Source: JBJHCA01 sp050485785 (GTDB lineage Bacteria; Bacteroidota; Bacteroidia; Chitinophagales; Saprospiraceae). From it: DNA of 64,000 bases. Below, one piece after another: positions 1 to 7,897 of this stretch. A program made the translations under genes and the position numbers. Below the pieces are notes generated by a model that saw only the letters and a program-made list of their open reading frames with translations, made no database searches and was not told where the DNA came from. The stretch spans positions 1-64,000 of the forward strand of contig JBJHCA010000004.1 of the NCBI GenBank assembly GCA_050485785.1, written 5' to 3'. Numbering within the stretch: position 1 is the stretch's first letter; every line of letters starts with the position of its first letter.

Positions 1-434
1 TCCTTATACCGCATGCCCATGGCTGAACCGGTTGCCGGTATAGCCTGCATTCCGGTTGCCGATGACTGATGCGGAATCTGCACCTGATCAGGCCGCCTCA
101 GGCTGGGATGCCCGTAATAAGTCCGCCCGCCGGAAAAAGGATCATCTCGTTTGGCCAATAGCTGCAACATCAGCTCGCGAGGCTCCATTCCCGCTGCCAG
201 CAAAAAAGCATCATCCCGGTAATAGAGATAAGCATAGTCCTGGGGCAACATCTGAAGGCCCGCAGCTATCTGTATCGCTTCATGCCCGCGACTCGTGGCA
301 TGAACGTACTTGGATACCAGCTTAAAATGTTCTTCATAAAGGTTGGACATGGCCACAGCCGTTGACATCAGCCTGAAGGCCTTTTCGAGGGTGGCTAGGT
401 CTGTTGCAGTAGCTTGTATGGACGAAGTATTCAA
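1..434 (-). CDS. 2-oxoacid dehydrogenase E1 component, N-terminal part (truncated by window edge)
   Basis: Reading leftward from a TTG at 434-432, about 144 codons stay open to the window edge. The translation contains SKYVHATSRGHEAIQ, YYRDD, KRDDPFSGGRTYYGHPSLR and IPHQSSATG. These match the N-terminal half of the thiamine-diphosphate E1 subunit of branched-chain 2-oxoacid dehydrogenases; in Bacteroidota the alpha and beta parts are often fused. The enzyme decarboxylates branched 2-oxo acids and feeds the E2 lipoyl domain. An in-frame TAA just upstream forces the start to be this TTG or a later codon such as the ATG in RLMST. It follows the enoyl-CoA hydratase gene by 26 bases on the same strand, so it is probably the last gene seen of that acyl-CoA operon. 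Whether it carries the beta part lies outside the window. Confidence 0.8.
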   Translation of the reverse strand, partial: MNTSSIQATATDLATLEKAFRLMSTAVAMSNLYEEHFKLVSKYVHATSRGHEAIQIAAGLQMLPQDYAYLYYRDDAFLLAAGMEPRELMLQLLAKRDDPFSGGRTYYGHPSLRRPDQVQIPHQSSATGMQAIPATGSAMGMRYK

Positions 435-460
435 TACGATAGGATTTTATGACTCAATGA

Positions 461-1228
461 TTAATTTCCTTTAAAGGCTTCTATGGCATCGCGGGTAAAA
501 TCAGACAGCACCAGCCTACCGCTTACAGCTGCTCGGTCCCGAAGCAGCTGCTCCCAGTGCTCGGTTCCTTCCCAAAACACTTTTTTCAATGCACTGACAG
601 CTTCAGGATTGGACCCCTTAAGCTCGGCCAGATGAGTATCGATCCATAAATCCATTTCCTCATCATCATTGAAAAGCTTCTGGTACAGCCCCAGCTCATA
701 TGCCCATTGCGCTGATTGCCACTCATTGGGCGTCAGGGCCATATAGCTGAATGCCGAAAGGCCAATTTTCCGCTGAACTACCGGCCCTATTACAAAGGGT
801 CCTATTCCCACGGCCAGTTCACTCAGCCTTACAGAGGCAAAACGCGTAGCCACACATATATCACAGGCTGCAGCTAAACCTACACCGCCACCTACTGCCT
901 TACCCTGTATTCTGCCAATTACCGGCTTGGGCGACCTTCGAATAGCCAGAATTACATTGGCAAATCCCATAAAAAAACGATACCCGCTTCGCTCATCACT
1001 TATGGCAGCCAGCTCATCAAAACTGGCTCCGGCGCAAAATGTACGGTTGCCAAAACTCTGCAGTATAATGGCAAAAATGTCATCCCGCACACCCGCCTCT
1101 TCAATGCTTTCGGCTATCCGGGCCAGGATACCTCCTGGCAAACTGTTGGAAGCCGGTGTCCCGAATGTGATGATGGCCGCACCATCACGTATAGTAGTAT
1201 TCACAAATGCAACATCCGTTTTACTCAT
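461..1228 (-). CDS. enoyl-CoA hydratase/isomerase family protein
   Basis: A 255-residue crotonase-fold protein. The oxyanion-hole segment FCAGASFDEL and the GGGVGLAAACDI loop are clear. Of the two catalytic glutamates of classical crotonase, the one in the CEL position of GGGCEL is Gly here, while the second is kept in SELAVGIGP. That pattern resembles 3-methylglutaconyl-CoA hydratase and some PaaG-like isomerases, so the exact substrate is open. Its ATG overlaps the paaZ stop by four bases (ATGA), so the two are translationally coupled. The setting suggests it handles an enoyl-CoA from phenylacetate or branched-chain amino acid breakdown, with the E1 gene following. Confidence 0.85.
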   Translation of the reverse strand: MSKTDVAFVNTTIRDGAAIITFGTPASNSLPGGILARIAESIEEAGVRDDIFAIILQSFGNRTFCAGASFDELAAISDERSGYRFFMGFANVILAIRRSPKPVIGRIQGKAVGGGVGLAAACDICVATRFASVRLSELAVGIGPFVIGPVVQRKIGLSAFSYMALTPNEWQSAQWAYELGLYQKLFNDDEEMDLWIDTHLAELKGSNPEAVSALKKVFWEGTEHWEQLLRDRAAVSGRLVLSDFTRDAIEAFKGN

Positions 1229-3276
1229 GAGCTTTGGTTTTTCTTTTTTACCATGGTTAAAATTGTAGCTACTGCAACCGACTCCCCGGTGTCATCATAT
1301 ACGTCAACATACCATTTAACAATACCTTTGGCTATGTCATCCTCATCCCGCTTCTCCTGCGAAATCTTCTCTCTGGCTGTAAACCGGACACCAATGGTCA
1401 TACCCGGATATACCGGCTTGGTAAACCGGCATTCATCTATCCCGTAATTGAGCAGCACCGGCCCCTTCCGGGCATCTACAAACAATCCAGCCGCCTTGGA
1501 TAAAATAAAATATCCGTGGGCAACCCGCTGCTCAAATATGGTACCCTCCAGTGAAGTGGCATCCATATGGGCATAAAAGTGATCACCGCTTACATTGGCA
1601 AAATTGGTTATGTCTGTTTCGGTCACGGTATGTTTGGCCGTGATCAGGGTCATACCGGGCTGTATGTCTTCAAAATGCATTCTGAACGGATGCACTTCAG
1701 TCTCCTGATAAGGTGCACCGGGCTGGTAAACCCGGGTCACTTCGGTAATCATACCGGGATGCCCCTGAATGGCAGTTCGCTGCATATAATGCTTTACACC
1801 GCGCACACCGCCCATCTCCTCACCGCCACCAGCCCGGCCCGGCCCGCCGTGTACCAGCAGTGGCATGGGCGAACCGTGTCCGGTGCTTTCTGCTGCACAG
1901 GCAGCATTCAGTATCAATATCCGTCCGTGGTGGCTGGCCGCTCCTAATACAAATTGCCGGGCCTGCCTGGGATCATTGGTCACCACCGAACAACACAGGC
2001 TTCCCTTGCCTCTGTTGGCCAGCTCAATGGCCCCGTCTGTGTTTTCATAGGGCATCAGGGTAGTAACCGGACCAAATGCCTCCACTTCATGGGTAACATT
2101 TTGTTCAAAGGGCTTATCGTTACGCAATACAATTGGCGACATAAACGCGCCTTTTCCTGCTTCCGCTCCTACAACCTCAGGAGTATCCAGACTGCCAAAT
2201 ACCAGGGATGAGCCGGTGAGTAACTCCCTGACCCTGGCATTCACTTCTTCCACCTGATCCTTGCCCACCAACGCACCCATGCGTACAGTCTCATCTTCCG
2301 GATTGCCAATTGTGGTCTTTTCAAGCGCTTTGCCCAACTGGATCTGAACATCTTCAAGCAAGTGCGCAGGTACAATAACCCTGCGGATGGCCGTACACTT
2401 CTGGCCGCATTTTACCGTCACTTCCTTGCGAACCTCCTTGATAAACAGATCAAACTCAGGTGTGCCAGGTACGGCATCCTCTCCCAATATGCTGGCATTG
2501 AGGCTGTCCGCTTCCATATTAAACGGAATCGCTTTGTCAATGATCCGGGGATGAGATTTGAGCAACTTGCCCGTAGATGCCGAACCGGTAAAAGTGATCA
2601 CATCCTGGCTATCGGCATAATCCAGTATATCCCTGGCTGAGCCGCAAATCAATTGCAAACTTCCTTCGGGCAATATTCCCGAGTCAATAATGTCCTTCAC
2701 TATAACCTCGGTGAGAAACGAAGTGACCGTAGCCGGTTTGACAATGGCCGGTACCCCGGCCAGTAAATTCACGGAAACTTTCTCCAGCATTCCCCAGATG
2801 GGAAAATTGAACGCATTGATGTGAACCGCCACGCCGTGCCTAGGTACCATGATGTGATGTCCCATAAACGTTCCTTGCTTCGACAATGGCACATGTTCTC
2901 CATCCAGGTAGTATGGCTGATCGCCAAATTTTTTTCTCAGGCTGGCGTAAGCAAACAAAGTACCAATCCCGCCATCGATGTCGATCCATGAATCGGCTTT
3001 GGTGGCACCGGTCTGATAACTGACCGGATAGTATTTTTTACGAATGCCGTACAAGTGTAATGCCAAAGCTTTAAGCATTTGTCCGCGTTCCTGAAAGGTC
3101 ATCTTTCGAAGCTTCGCACCACCGGTGTTTCGGGCATAATTGTACATGCCAGCTATATCAATACCGTCTGACGAAGCCCGGGCAATAACATTTCCGCTCA
3201 CGGCGTGATAAAGCGGCTTGCCTTCTCCCTCGCCTTCAATCCACCGGCCGGCAGCATAGTTTTTTATCTTGGTCAT
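1225..3276 (-). CDS. paaZ: bifunctional phenylacetate-pathway protein PaaZ (aldehyde dehydrogenase plus MaoC hydratase)
   Basis: About 683 residues, the usual PaaZ length. PaaZ opens the oxepin-CoA ring by hydrolysis and oxidises the resulting semialdehyde with NADP. Residues 1-530 are an aldehyde dehydrogenase domain with the general base Glu in NMEADSLN (about 255) and the nucleophile Cys in CGQKCTAIRR (about 294). The C-terminal part is a MaoC hot-dog hydratase with the Asp/His pair in FANVSGDHFYAHMD. The start at 3276 is chosen because its ATG overlaps the TGA of paaY (ATGA); an ATG seven codons upstream is possible but lies inside paaY. The next gene is coupled by another ATGA. The epoxidase genes paaABCDE are not in this window. 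Confidence 0.93.
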   Translation of the reverse strand: MTKIKNYAAGRWIEGEGEGKPLYHAVSGNVIARASSDGIDIAGMYNYARNTGGAKLRKMTFQERGQMLKALALHLYGIRKKYYPVSYQTGATKADSWIDIDGGIGTLFAYASLRKKFGDQPYYLDGEHVPLSKQGTFMGHHIMVPRHGVAVHINAFNFPIWGMLEKVSVNLLAGVPAIVKPATVTSFLTEVIVKDIIDSGILPEGSLQLICGSARDILDYADSQDVITFTGSASTGKLLKSHPRIIDKAIPFNMEADSLNASILGEDAVPGTPEFDLFIKEVRKEVTVKCGQKCTAIRRVIVPAHLLEDVQIQLGKALEKTTIGNPEDETVRMGALVGKDQVEEVNARVRELLTGSSLVFGSLDTPEVVGAEAGKGAFMSPIVLRNDKPFEQNVTHEVEAFGPVTTLMPYENTDGAIELANRGKGSLCCSVVTNDPRQARQFVLGAASHHGRILILNAACAAESTGHGSPMPLLVHGGPGRAGGGEEMGGVRGVKHYMQRTAIQGHPGMITEVTRVYQPGAPYQETEVHPFRMHFEDIQPGMTLITAKHTVTETDITNFANVSGDHFYAHMDATSLEGTIFEQRVAHGYFILSKAAGLFVDARKGPVLLNYGIDECRFTKPVYPGMTIGVRFTAREKISQEKRDEDDIAKGIVKWYVDVYDDTGESVAVATILTMVKKKNQSS

Positions 3277-3869
3277 TGTTGCTTGGTTTCTTTCCATGTT
3301 TTGAAGCCTGCCATGGGCACCGGCCTTTGAGCAGGCATGTCAGTAAGTGGTTCACAGGGCTCCAGACCCTCTCTGCAATCTGCAGGCAATTGCTGATAGA
3401 GCCTGGTCCCTTCTGTTTTCCAGGCCAGCATTTCATCGCTTACGCTGCCTACAATCTTGTGTGGGTTGCCCACTACCAGGCTTCGTGCAGGGATTTCAGT
3501 GTCGGCTTTGATAAAACACAATGCCCCCACTATGCAGCCATCTCCTATCACACTGTTGTCCATCACTACGGCATTCATGCCTATCAGGGCATTGCGACCT
3601 ATGGTAGCTCCGTGAATGATGGCTCCGTGCCCAATGTGAGCAGCTTCCCTGAGCGTAACACGCACACCGGGAAACATGTGAATGGTACAGTTTTCCTGTA
3701 CATTGCATCCGTCCTCAATTACTATTTCTCCCCAGTCGCCCCGTATGGCAGCACCAGGACCGATGTAAACTTTGCGGCCTATCACCACATGCCCTGTAAC
3801 CGTGGCCGCAGGATGGATAAACGCCTCAGGATGGATTACCGGCTTTACACCTTTAAATGCATAGATCAT
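3273..3869 (-). CDS. paaY: PaaY-type hexapeptide-repeat thioesterase (gamma-carbonic-anhydrase fold)
   Basis: 198 residues from the ATG at 3869. The protein is a left-handed beta helix: repeated [IV]G.[GN] hexapeptides run from PAATVTGHVVIGRKVYIGPG to VIGDGCIVGALCFI. The gamma-class metal ligands are suggested by His in TIHMF, IGHGAIIHG. PaaY-like proteins hydrolyse dead-end CoA thioesters that block phenylacetate degradation; that role is known from the family and inferred here from its position directly before paaZ. The open frame extends 52 codons further upstream, but that part is not homologous to the family and the ATG at 3869 gives the normal N-terminus (MIYAFKGVKPVIHP). Confidence 0.88.
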   Translation of the reverse strand: MIYAFKGVKPVIHPEAFIHPAATVTGHVVIGRKVYIGPGAAIRGDWGEIVIEDGCNVQENCTIHMFPGVRVTLREAAHIGHGAIIHGATIGRNALIGMNAVVMDNSVIGDGCIVGALCFIKADTEIPARSLVVGNPHKIVGSVSDEMLAWKTEGTRLYQQLPADCREGLEPCEPLTDMPAQRPVPMAGFKTWKETKQQ

Positions 3870-3895
3870 ACTCAGGCAAGCTCTGTATAATTGCC

Positions 3896-3904
3896 GCGAA
3901 GATA
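3896..3904 (-). promoter_or_regulatory. possible -7 element for the paaY-paaZ operon
   Basis: On the minus strand this reads TATCTTCGC, one base off the Bacteroidota -7 consensus TAnnTTTGY, and it lies 26 bases upstream of the chosen paaY start. No clear -33 TTG box is seen. It would give a leader of about 20 bases, typical of this window. Confidence 0.3.
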
Positions 3905-4157
3905 ATGAATTTGCCTTGGAGAAACCAGCTTTCAGCTTGCTATTCGCACTGCCTTCAAAATTAAAACATACCAGCTCACAGCAGCCATTGAATGCCGGAA
4001 CATAATACTTGCTTTCCCTTCTCACCGGGCCCGTGCAACAGATTTACAAAGTACTTCTCCACCGCTTTGATATGGTCTTACATTTAGTGATGTCCAATCG
4101 TATTCTGCCTGAGGAGTGCAATAATTTTAAGATATTGCAGCCCCATTACTGAGGTTT

Positions 4158-5450
4158 ATGACACAGCAATATGATTATCTGGCCACCACCATGGAAGGCC
4201 TTGAAGGGGTTTTAAGTGCAGAACTTGAAGCCATGGGGGCAGTTATAGTCAACCGGGGCAGGCGGGCTGTGTTTTTCAATGCCACCCGAAATCAGCTTTA
4301 TCTGCTCAATGTATCCCTCAGAACAGCTCTGCATGTTCTGAAACCTGTCGGCCGGTTTAAAGCCGCCGATGCAGAACAACTGTATAAAGGCATAATCGAC
4401 ATGCCCTGGCATTCCATGTTCGGAGTGGACAAAACCTTTGCCATCACTTCTGTGGTTCACTCAGCAGCCTTTCCCCACAGTGGCTTTGTAGCCCTCAAAG
4501 TGAAAGATGCCATTGCTGACCGGTTTGTCAAGGAATTTGGTCACCGGCCCGATGTTGATACCCGGCAGCCCATGGTGCGCATTTTTGTACATATCCATGA
4601 CGATTCTGTAACCGTGAGCCTAGATGCTTCGGGGAAAAGCCTCCACAAAAGAGGTTACCGCTCCATGGACCATCCGGCACCGCTCAATGAAATTCTTGCC
4701 GCCGGAATACTGCTGCTGGCGGGTTATGACGGTTCCCGTCCTTTTTACGACCCGATGTGCGGCTCCGGCACCCTGGTTACGGAGGCTCTGATGATCGCCG
4801 CCGGATTCCCGCCTAACCTCGATCGCAATGAATATTGTTTCCGTCATTGGGCAGATTACGATGAGGATACCTTTGAATCCGCACTTAAAATTGCCCGGGG
4901 CGGTATAAAAAAACCGGAACACTTTCTGTTTGGCAGCGATATTCACCCCAAATCCGTGCGAACCACCCAGCACCATATCAGCAAACTGCCTTTCTTTAAA
5001 ATGGTAAAACTGAAGGAGGGCAACTTCTACAAAATTTTACCTCCGGTCAGCAAAGGCCTGCTGATCGTTAATCCCCCCTACGGAGAAAGGTTGCAGATCA
5101 ATCATGCCGTTTCATTCTACGAACGGCTTAGTAAACGCTTGTTCCTCGATTATCCGGCCTGGGATCGCTGGGTCTTCAGCAGCAACACCGAAGCTTTGCA
5201 AAAAATGCGCTTGCGCGTAGGAGAAGTGTTGGACCTCAAAAACGGAGACCTGCCCTGCAAACTCATTCACTTCCCGCCGTCAGAACCGCAAAAACAGACT
5301 CCTGAAAAAAAACCGGTAACCAAAAAATCCGGAAACGCTCGCTCAGGTGCACACATCCGTCGTACTGACCCCAAATCTGGCTCGCCAAAACGAAGTAAAC
5401 CGGGTACGGCCACACCGCGGAAAAACGATAAAAAAGACAGTCGCAAGTAA
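4158..5450 (+). CDS. THUMP-domain class I SAM RNA methyltransferase (RlmL/YpsC type)
   Basis: 430 residues. An N-terminal ferredoxin-like/THUMP part (residues about 5-160) binds RNA. It is followed by a Rossmann methyltransferase core with DPMCGSGTLVTEA (SAM loop) and the catalytic NPPYGER motif typical of N2-guanine methyltransferases. This is the architecture of 23S rRNA m2G methyltransferases of the RlmL N-half/YpsC family. The last 50 residues are a Lys/Arg/Ser/Pro-rich low-complexity tail, not part of the fold and probably an extra RNA contact. It stands alone on the plus strand and converges with the 2TM gene, only three bases separating the two stop codons. The exact guanine target cannot be told from sequence. 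Confidence 0.88.
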   Translation: MTQQYDYLATTMEGLEGVLSAELEAMGAVIVNRGRRAVFFNATRNQLYLLNVSLRTALHVLKPVGRFKAADAEQLYKGIIDMPWHSMFGVDKTFAITSVVHSAAFPHSGFVALKVKDAIADRFVKEFGHRPDVDTRQPMVRIFVHIHDDSVTVSLDASGKSLHKRGYRSMDHPAPLNEILAAGILLLAGYDGSRPFYDPMCGSGTLVTEALMIAAGFPPNLDRNEYCFRHWADYDEDTFESALKIARGGIKKPEHFLFGSDIHPKSVRTTQHHISKLPFFKMVKLKEGNFYKILPPVSKGLLIVNPPYGERLQINHAVSFYERLSKRLFLDYPAWDRWVFSSNTEALQKMRLRVGEVLDLKNGDLPCKLIHFPPSEPQKQTPEKKPVTKKSGNARSGAHIRRTDPKSGSPKRSKPGTATPRKNDKKDSRK

Positions 5451-5453
5451 ACT

Positions 5454-5870
5454 TCACACCAGCTCATCCTCCTCAGGCGGGCGTCGTCCAGACCTTTTTT
5501 CCAATTCCTCCTCAGGTATATCGGGCCACTCCTGACCATCAGGAAGAGTATTCTGCTGCTTGCCTGAAGGATGCTTGCGGCTCAGCCGTTCCATTTCACG
5601 CTGAATGGCTTTGTGCTCCCATTCTTCGTCAATAGCGCCAATAAACGGGATACCAAAGGCCTTGATATAATCAATCAACAAAGCTATTCCCCAGGGTACG
5701 GCTACAAACAAGAACCACCACCTGCCGGGAGCCGTGCGCATATTGATGAAAAACAAAAGTCCGATAACACCCATGTAGGTGATGAGATTGGAATAAAACT
5801 TCTTGCGTCGCTTTACTCTCTGCTTGGCAACATACCGGATTTTATCTTCGTAATTTTCAGGCGTTTTCAT
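5454..5870 (-). CDS. 2TM-domain membrane protein
   Basis: 138 residues. A basic N-terminal helix (RYVAKQRVKRRKKFYSN) is followed by two hydrophobic segments, about residues 27-45 and 50-70, and then an acidic, Pro/Glu-rich cytoplasmic tail (PEEELEKRSGRRPPEEDELV). This fits the 2TM domain family common in Bacteroidota, whose function is unknown; some members are fused to LytTR or histidine kinase domains, but this one is free-standing. A consensus -7 box lies 17 bases upstream of the start. Confidence 0.75.
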   Translation of the reverse strand: MKTPENYEDKIRYVAKQRVKRRKKFYSNLITYMGVIGLLFFINMRTAPGRWWFLFVAVPWGIALLIDYIKAFGIPFIGAIDEEWEHKAIQREMERLSRKHPSGKQQNTLPDGQEWPDIPEEELEKRSGRRPPEEDELV

Positions 5871-5886
5871 GTTATCTGTTCGCGGT

Positions 5887-5895
5887 GCAAACCTA
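5887..5895 (-). promoter_or_regulatory. -7 element (TAGGTTTGC) for the 2TM gene
   Basis: The minus-strand sequence TAGGTTTGC matches TAnnTTTGY exactly and sits between the ubiX stop and the 2TM start, giving a very short leader. It suggests the 2TM gene is transcribed from its own promoter, not only from ubiX. No -33 box is evident. Confidence 0.45.
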
Positions 5896-5902
5896 AGGCA
5901 AA

Positions 5903-6460
5903 TTATTCACCCCAGGCATAGGTTTTAAATTCAAACCCGCATAATGTCAATACCCGGTCAGTAATGGTAGCCACTAATGCATCAGTCGACTCGGGATTAC
6001 TGTAAAAAGACGGACTGGCCGGGCAAATTATTGCACCCATCTGTGAAAGCGCAAGCATATTACTCAGATGCAGCGTACTGTAAGGCGCTTCCCTGGGTAC
6101 CAAAATCAATTTTCGCCTTTCCTTTAGCATAACATCTGCTGCCCGGGTTGTGAGATCATTCGAAAAACCTTGGGCAATGCGAGCCAGTAATCCCATTGAA
6201 CAGGGAATCACGATCATGCTCTCATACCGGGCAGAGCCGCTCGCAAACGGCGCCATAAAGTCTCCCGCCTCATAAAAGTCAAACGGATAGTCTGCATAGG
6301 ATTCATTGTTCAGCTCCAAACGCCAGTTGAGCCTGGCATTATCACTCATTATAACGCCTACCCGTTCCCATTGATCCTGAACTTCCATCAACCGGTCAAA
6401 CAAAACCCTGGTGTAAATGGATCCACTGGCCCCACCGGCCGCTACCACAATTTTTTTCAT
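5903..6460 (-). CDS. ubiX: UbiX-family flavin prenyltransferase
   Basis: 185 residues. The N-terminus KKIVVAAGGASGSIY is the FMN-binding loop of UbiX/Pad1, with further family signatures in IPCSMGLLARIAQGFSNDLTTRAADV (residues about 85-110) and LVPREAPYSTLHLSNM. The enzyme prenylates FMN to make the cofactor of UbiD-type decarboxylases. No ubiD is present in this window, so its partner is elsewhere. The gene has its own start 120 bases from the divergent thioredoxin gene. Confidence 0.92.
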   Translation of the reverse strand: MKKIVVAAGGASGSIYTRVLFDRLMEVQDQWERVGVIMSDNARLNWRLELNNESYADYPFDFYEAGDFMAPFASGSARYESMIVIPCSMGLLARIAQGFSNDLTTRAADVMLKERRKLILVPREAPYSTLHLSNMLALSQMGAIICPASPSFYSNPESTDALVATITDRVLTLCGFEFKTYAWGE

Positions 6461-6582
6461 ATCTTGCCGATGCTTACGTTAAGTGAACACATAATTAGTT
6501 AAAAGTTCTTTAAAAACCATAACAAGCCATAGGCTTAGCGGTTATATGCTTAATTTTACCTCCCTATCCAGAAGAAACTTTT

Positions 6583-7098
6583 ATGATGAAGCTTTGGTTT
6601 GTACTGCTTTCAACCTTTATTTTCTCTGCCGGCCTTTTTGCTCAGGTTAATTGGTACACCTGGGAAGAAGCTATCGAAGCTCAAAAAAAGGAACCCAAAA
6701 AAATTATGGTTGATATCTACGCTGTATGGTGCGGCCCGTGTAAAATGATGGATCGCAACACCTTCAGTAATCCCGCCGTTGCCGATATGCTCAATAAACA
6801 CTTCTACCCGGTTAAGCTGGATGCGGAAACCCGCAGAGACATCATTTACAACAATCATACTTTTACCTGGCAGCCCGGCGGCCGAAATGGTATCCACACG
6901 CTGGCCTATTCACTTACCGACGGCAGACTGAGCTTTCCTACCATGGTTTTTCTCGATGAGTCAGTGTCTATCATCAGCCGTGTACCCGGCTACCACGGTC
7001 CCGATGACTTTATCCATATTCTGAACTTCCACGCCAACGGTACCTACAAAAGAACTACCTGGGAAGCCTATTCCCGTGAAGTAAGGCGCGGCAACTAA
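6583..7098 (+). CDS. exported thioredoxin-like protein, CGPC type
   Basis: 171 residues with a signal peptide (MMKLWFVLLSTFIFSAGLFA, cleavage likely before QVNW). Then comes a thioredoxin fold with the redox motif AVWCGPCKMMD and cis-Pro in LSFPTMVFLDE. The central part carries an insertion (NHTFTWQPGGRNGIHTLAYSL) as in the SoxW/DUF255-like periplasmic thioredoxins. A role in periplasmic disulfide reduction or cytochrome maturation is likely but not shown. The paralogous gene follows after 10 bases, and the two proteins align along their whole catalytic domain. Confidence 0.8.
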   Translation: MMKLWFVLLSTFIFSAGLFAQVNWYTWEEAIEAQKKEPKKIMVDIYAVWCGPCKMMDRNTFSNPAVADMLNKHFYPVKLDAETRRDIIYNNHTFTWQPGGRNGIHTLAYSLTDGRLSFPTMVFLDESVSIISRVPGYHGPDDFIHILNFHANGTYKRTTWEAYSREVRRGN

Positions 7099-7108
7099 TA
7101 AGAGCATC

Positions 7109-7756
7109 ATGAATAGTCCTTTCTTCCTCATTCCGTTTTTCTTGCTTTCTGTGCTGTTCTTTATTGCCTGTACTCAGCACAATAATGTTGATGAACACAC
7201 AGCAAACTCAGCAATATCAGGAGAGGTAACCATGAATACTAATGCCGTTACCGTGGCTAAAGCCGCCGGTATTCAGAAATCCACCGCTTCTGCCGACCGC
7301 GTGCAATGGATGAACTGGGAAGAAGTTCAAAAAGCTATGAAAACTGAACCCCGTATGGTGTTTGTAGATATCTACACCGACTGGTGCGGCTGGTGTAAGC
7401 GAATGGATAATAATACCTTCCAGAAACCCCATATTGCCCGCTATCTCAATCAGCATTTTTACAATGTCAAGTTCAATGCCGAACAAAAAGAACCCGTGGT
7501 TTTTCAGGGCAATGAGTTTAACTTCGTAGCATCCGGGCGCAGAGGATATCACGAGCTGGCCGCACAGCTTACCCAGGGCCGCCTGTCCTACCCAACCATC
7601 GTGTTTATGGACGAGCAACTCAGGCTTATTCAGCCTATTCCCGGTTACCAGGCCCCGGAAAACTTTGAACCCATCATGACGTTTTTTGCCGGTCAGCATT
7701 ATACCACTACCTCCTGGGAACAATACCGTGCCACCTACCAACCCATGAATCAGTAA
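7109..7756 (+). CDS. thioredoxin-like lipoprotein, CGWC type
   Basis: 215 residues. A hydrophobic N-terminus ends in a lipobox (LFFIAC), so the protein is probably anchored in a membrane facing the periplasm. A 45-residue low-complexity spacer precedes a thioredoxin domain with TDWCGWCKRMD and cis-Pro in LSYPTIVFMDE. It is a clear paralogue of the preceding gene: WxxWEE, NTF..P.IA..LN.HFY.VK, GR.G.H.LA..LT.GRLS.PT are shared. The redox motif differs, CGWC against CGPC, which should shift the redox potential. The pair is probably one transcript. Confidence 0.8.
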   Translation: MNSPFFLIPFFLLSVLFFIACTQHNNVDEHTANSAISGEVTMNTNAVTVAKAAGIQKSTASADRVQWMNWEEVQKAMKTEPRMVFVDIYTDWCGWCKRMDNNTFQKPHIARYLNQHFYNVKFNAEQKEPVVFQGNEFNFVASGRRGYHELAAQLTQGRLSYPTIVFMDEQLRLIQPIPGYQAPENFEPIMTFFAGQHYTTTSWEQYRATYQPMNQ

Positions 7757-7766
7757 TCCGCTGAGC

Positions 7767-7852
7767 AGAGCCGGCTCTTTTCAGTTTTTATTCCCGGAGC
7801 GAATTCAGATCTTGATTCTGGATATCTTTTTGTGGGTACCGCATAGCGGTAC
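7767..7852. other. intergenic hairpins between convergent genes
   Basis: Two inverted repeats lie between the thioredoxin lipoprotein stop and the pduL stop. AGAGCCGGCTCT at 7767-7778 is a perfect palindrome followed by TTTTC and could act as a weak terminator. A cleaner hairpin, GTACCGC-ATA-GCGGTAC, spans 7836-7852. Between them GATATCTTTTTGT (7821-7833) is a diverged copy of the repeat motif seen elsewhere in the window. Confidence 0.4.
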
Positions 7853-7897
7853 TGTATAGATTTGCTTTTCGTTAACCCCCCTCTACCCGATAATGAC

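Noticed and set aside
3276..3890. A 204-codon open frame antisense to paaY
   Set aside because: paaY has clear hexapeptide repeats on the other strand and the antisense product has no features.
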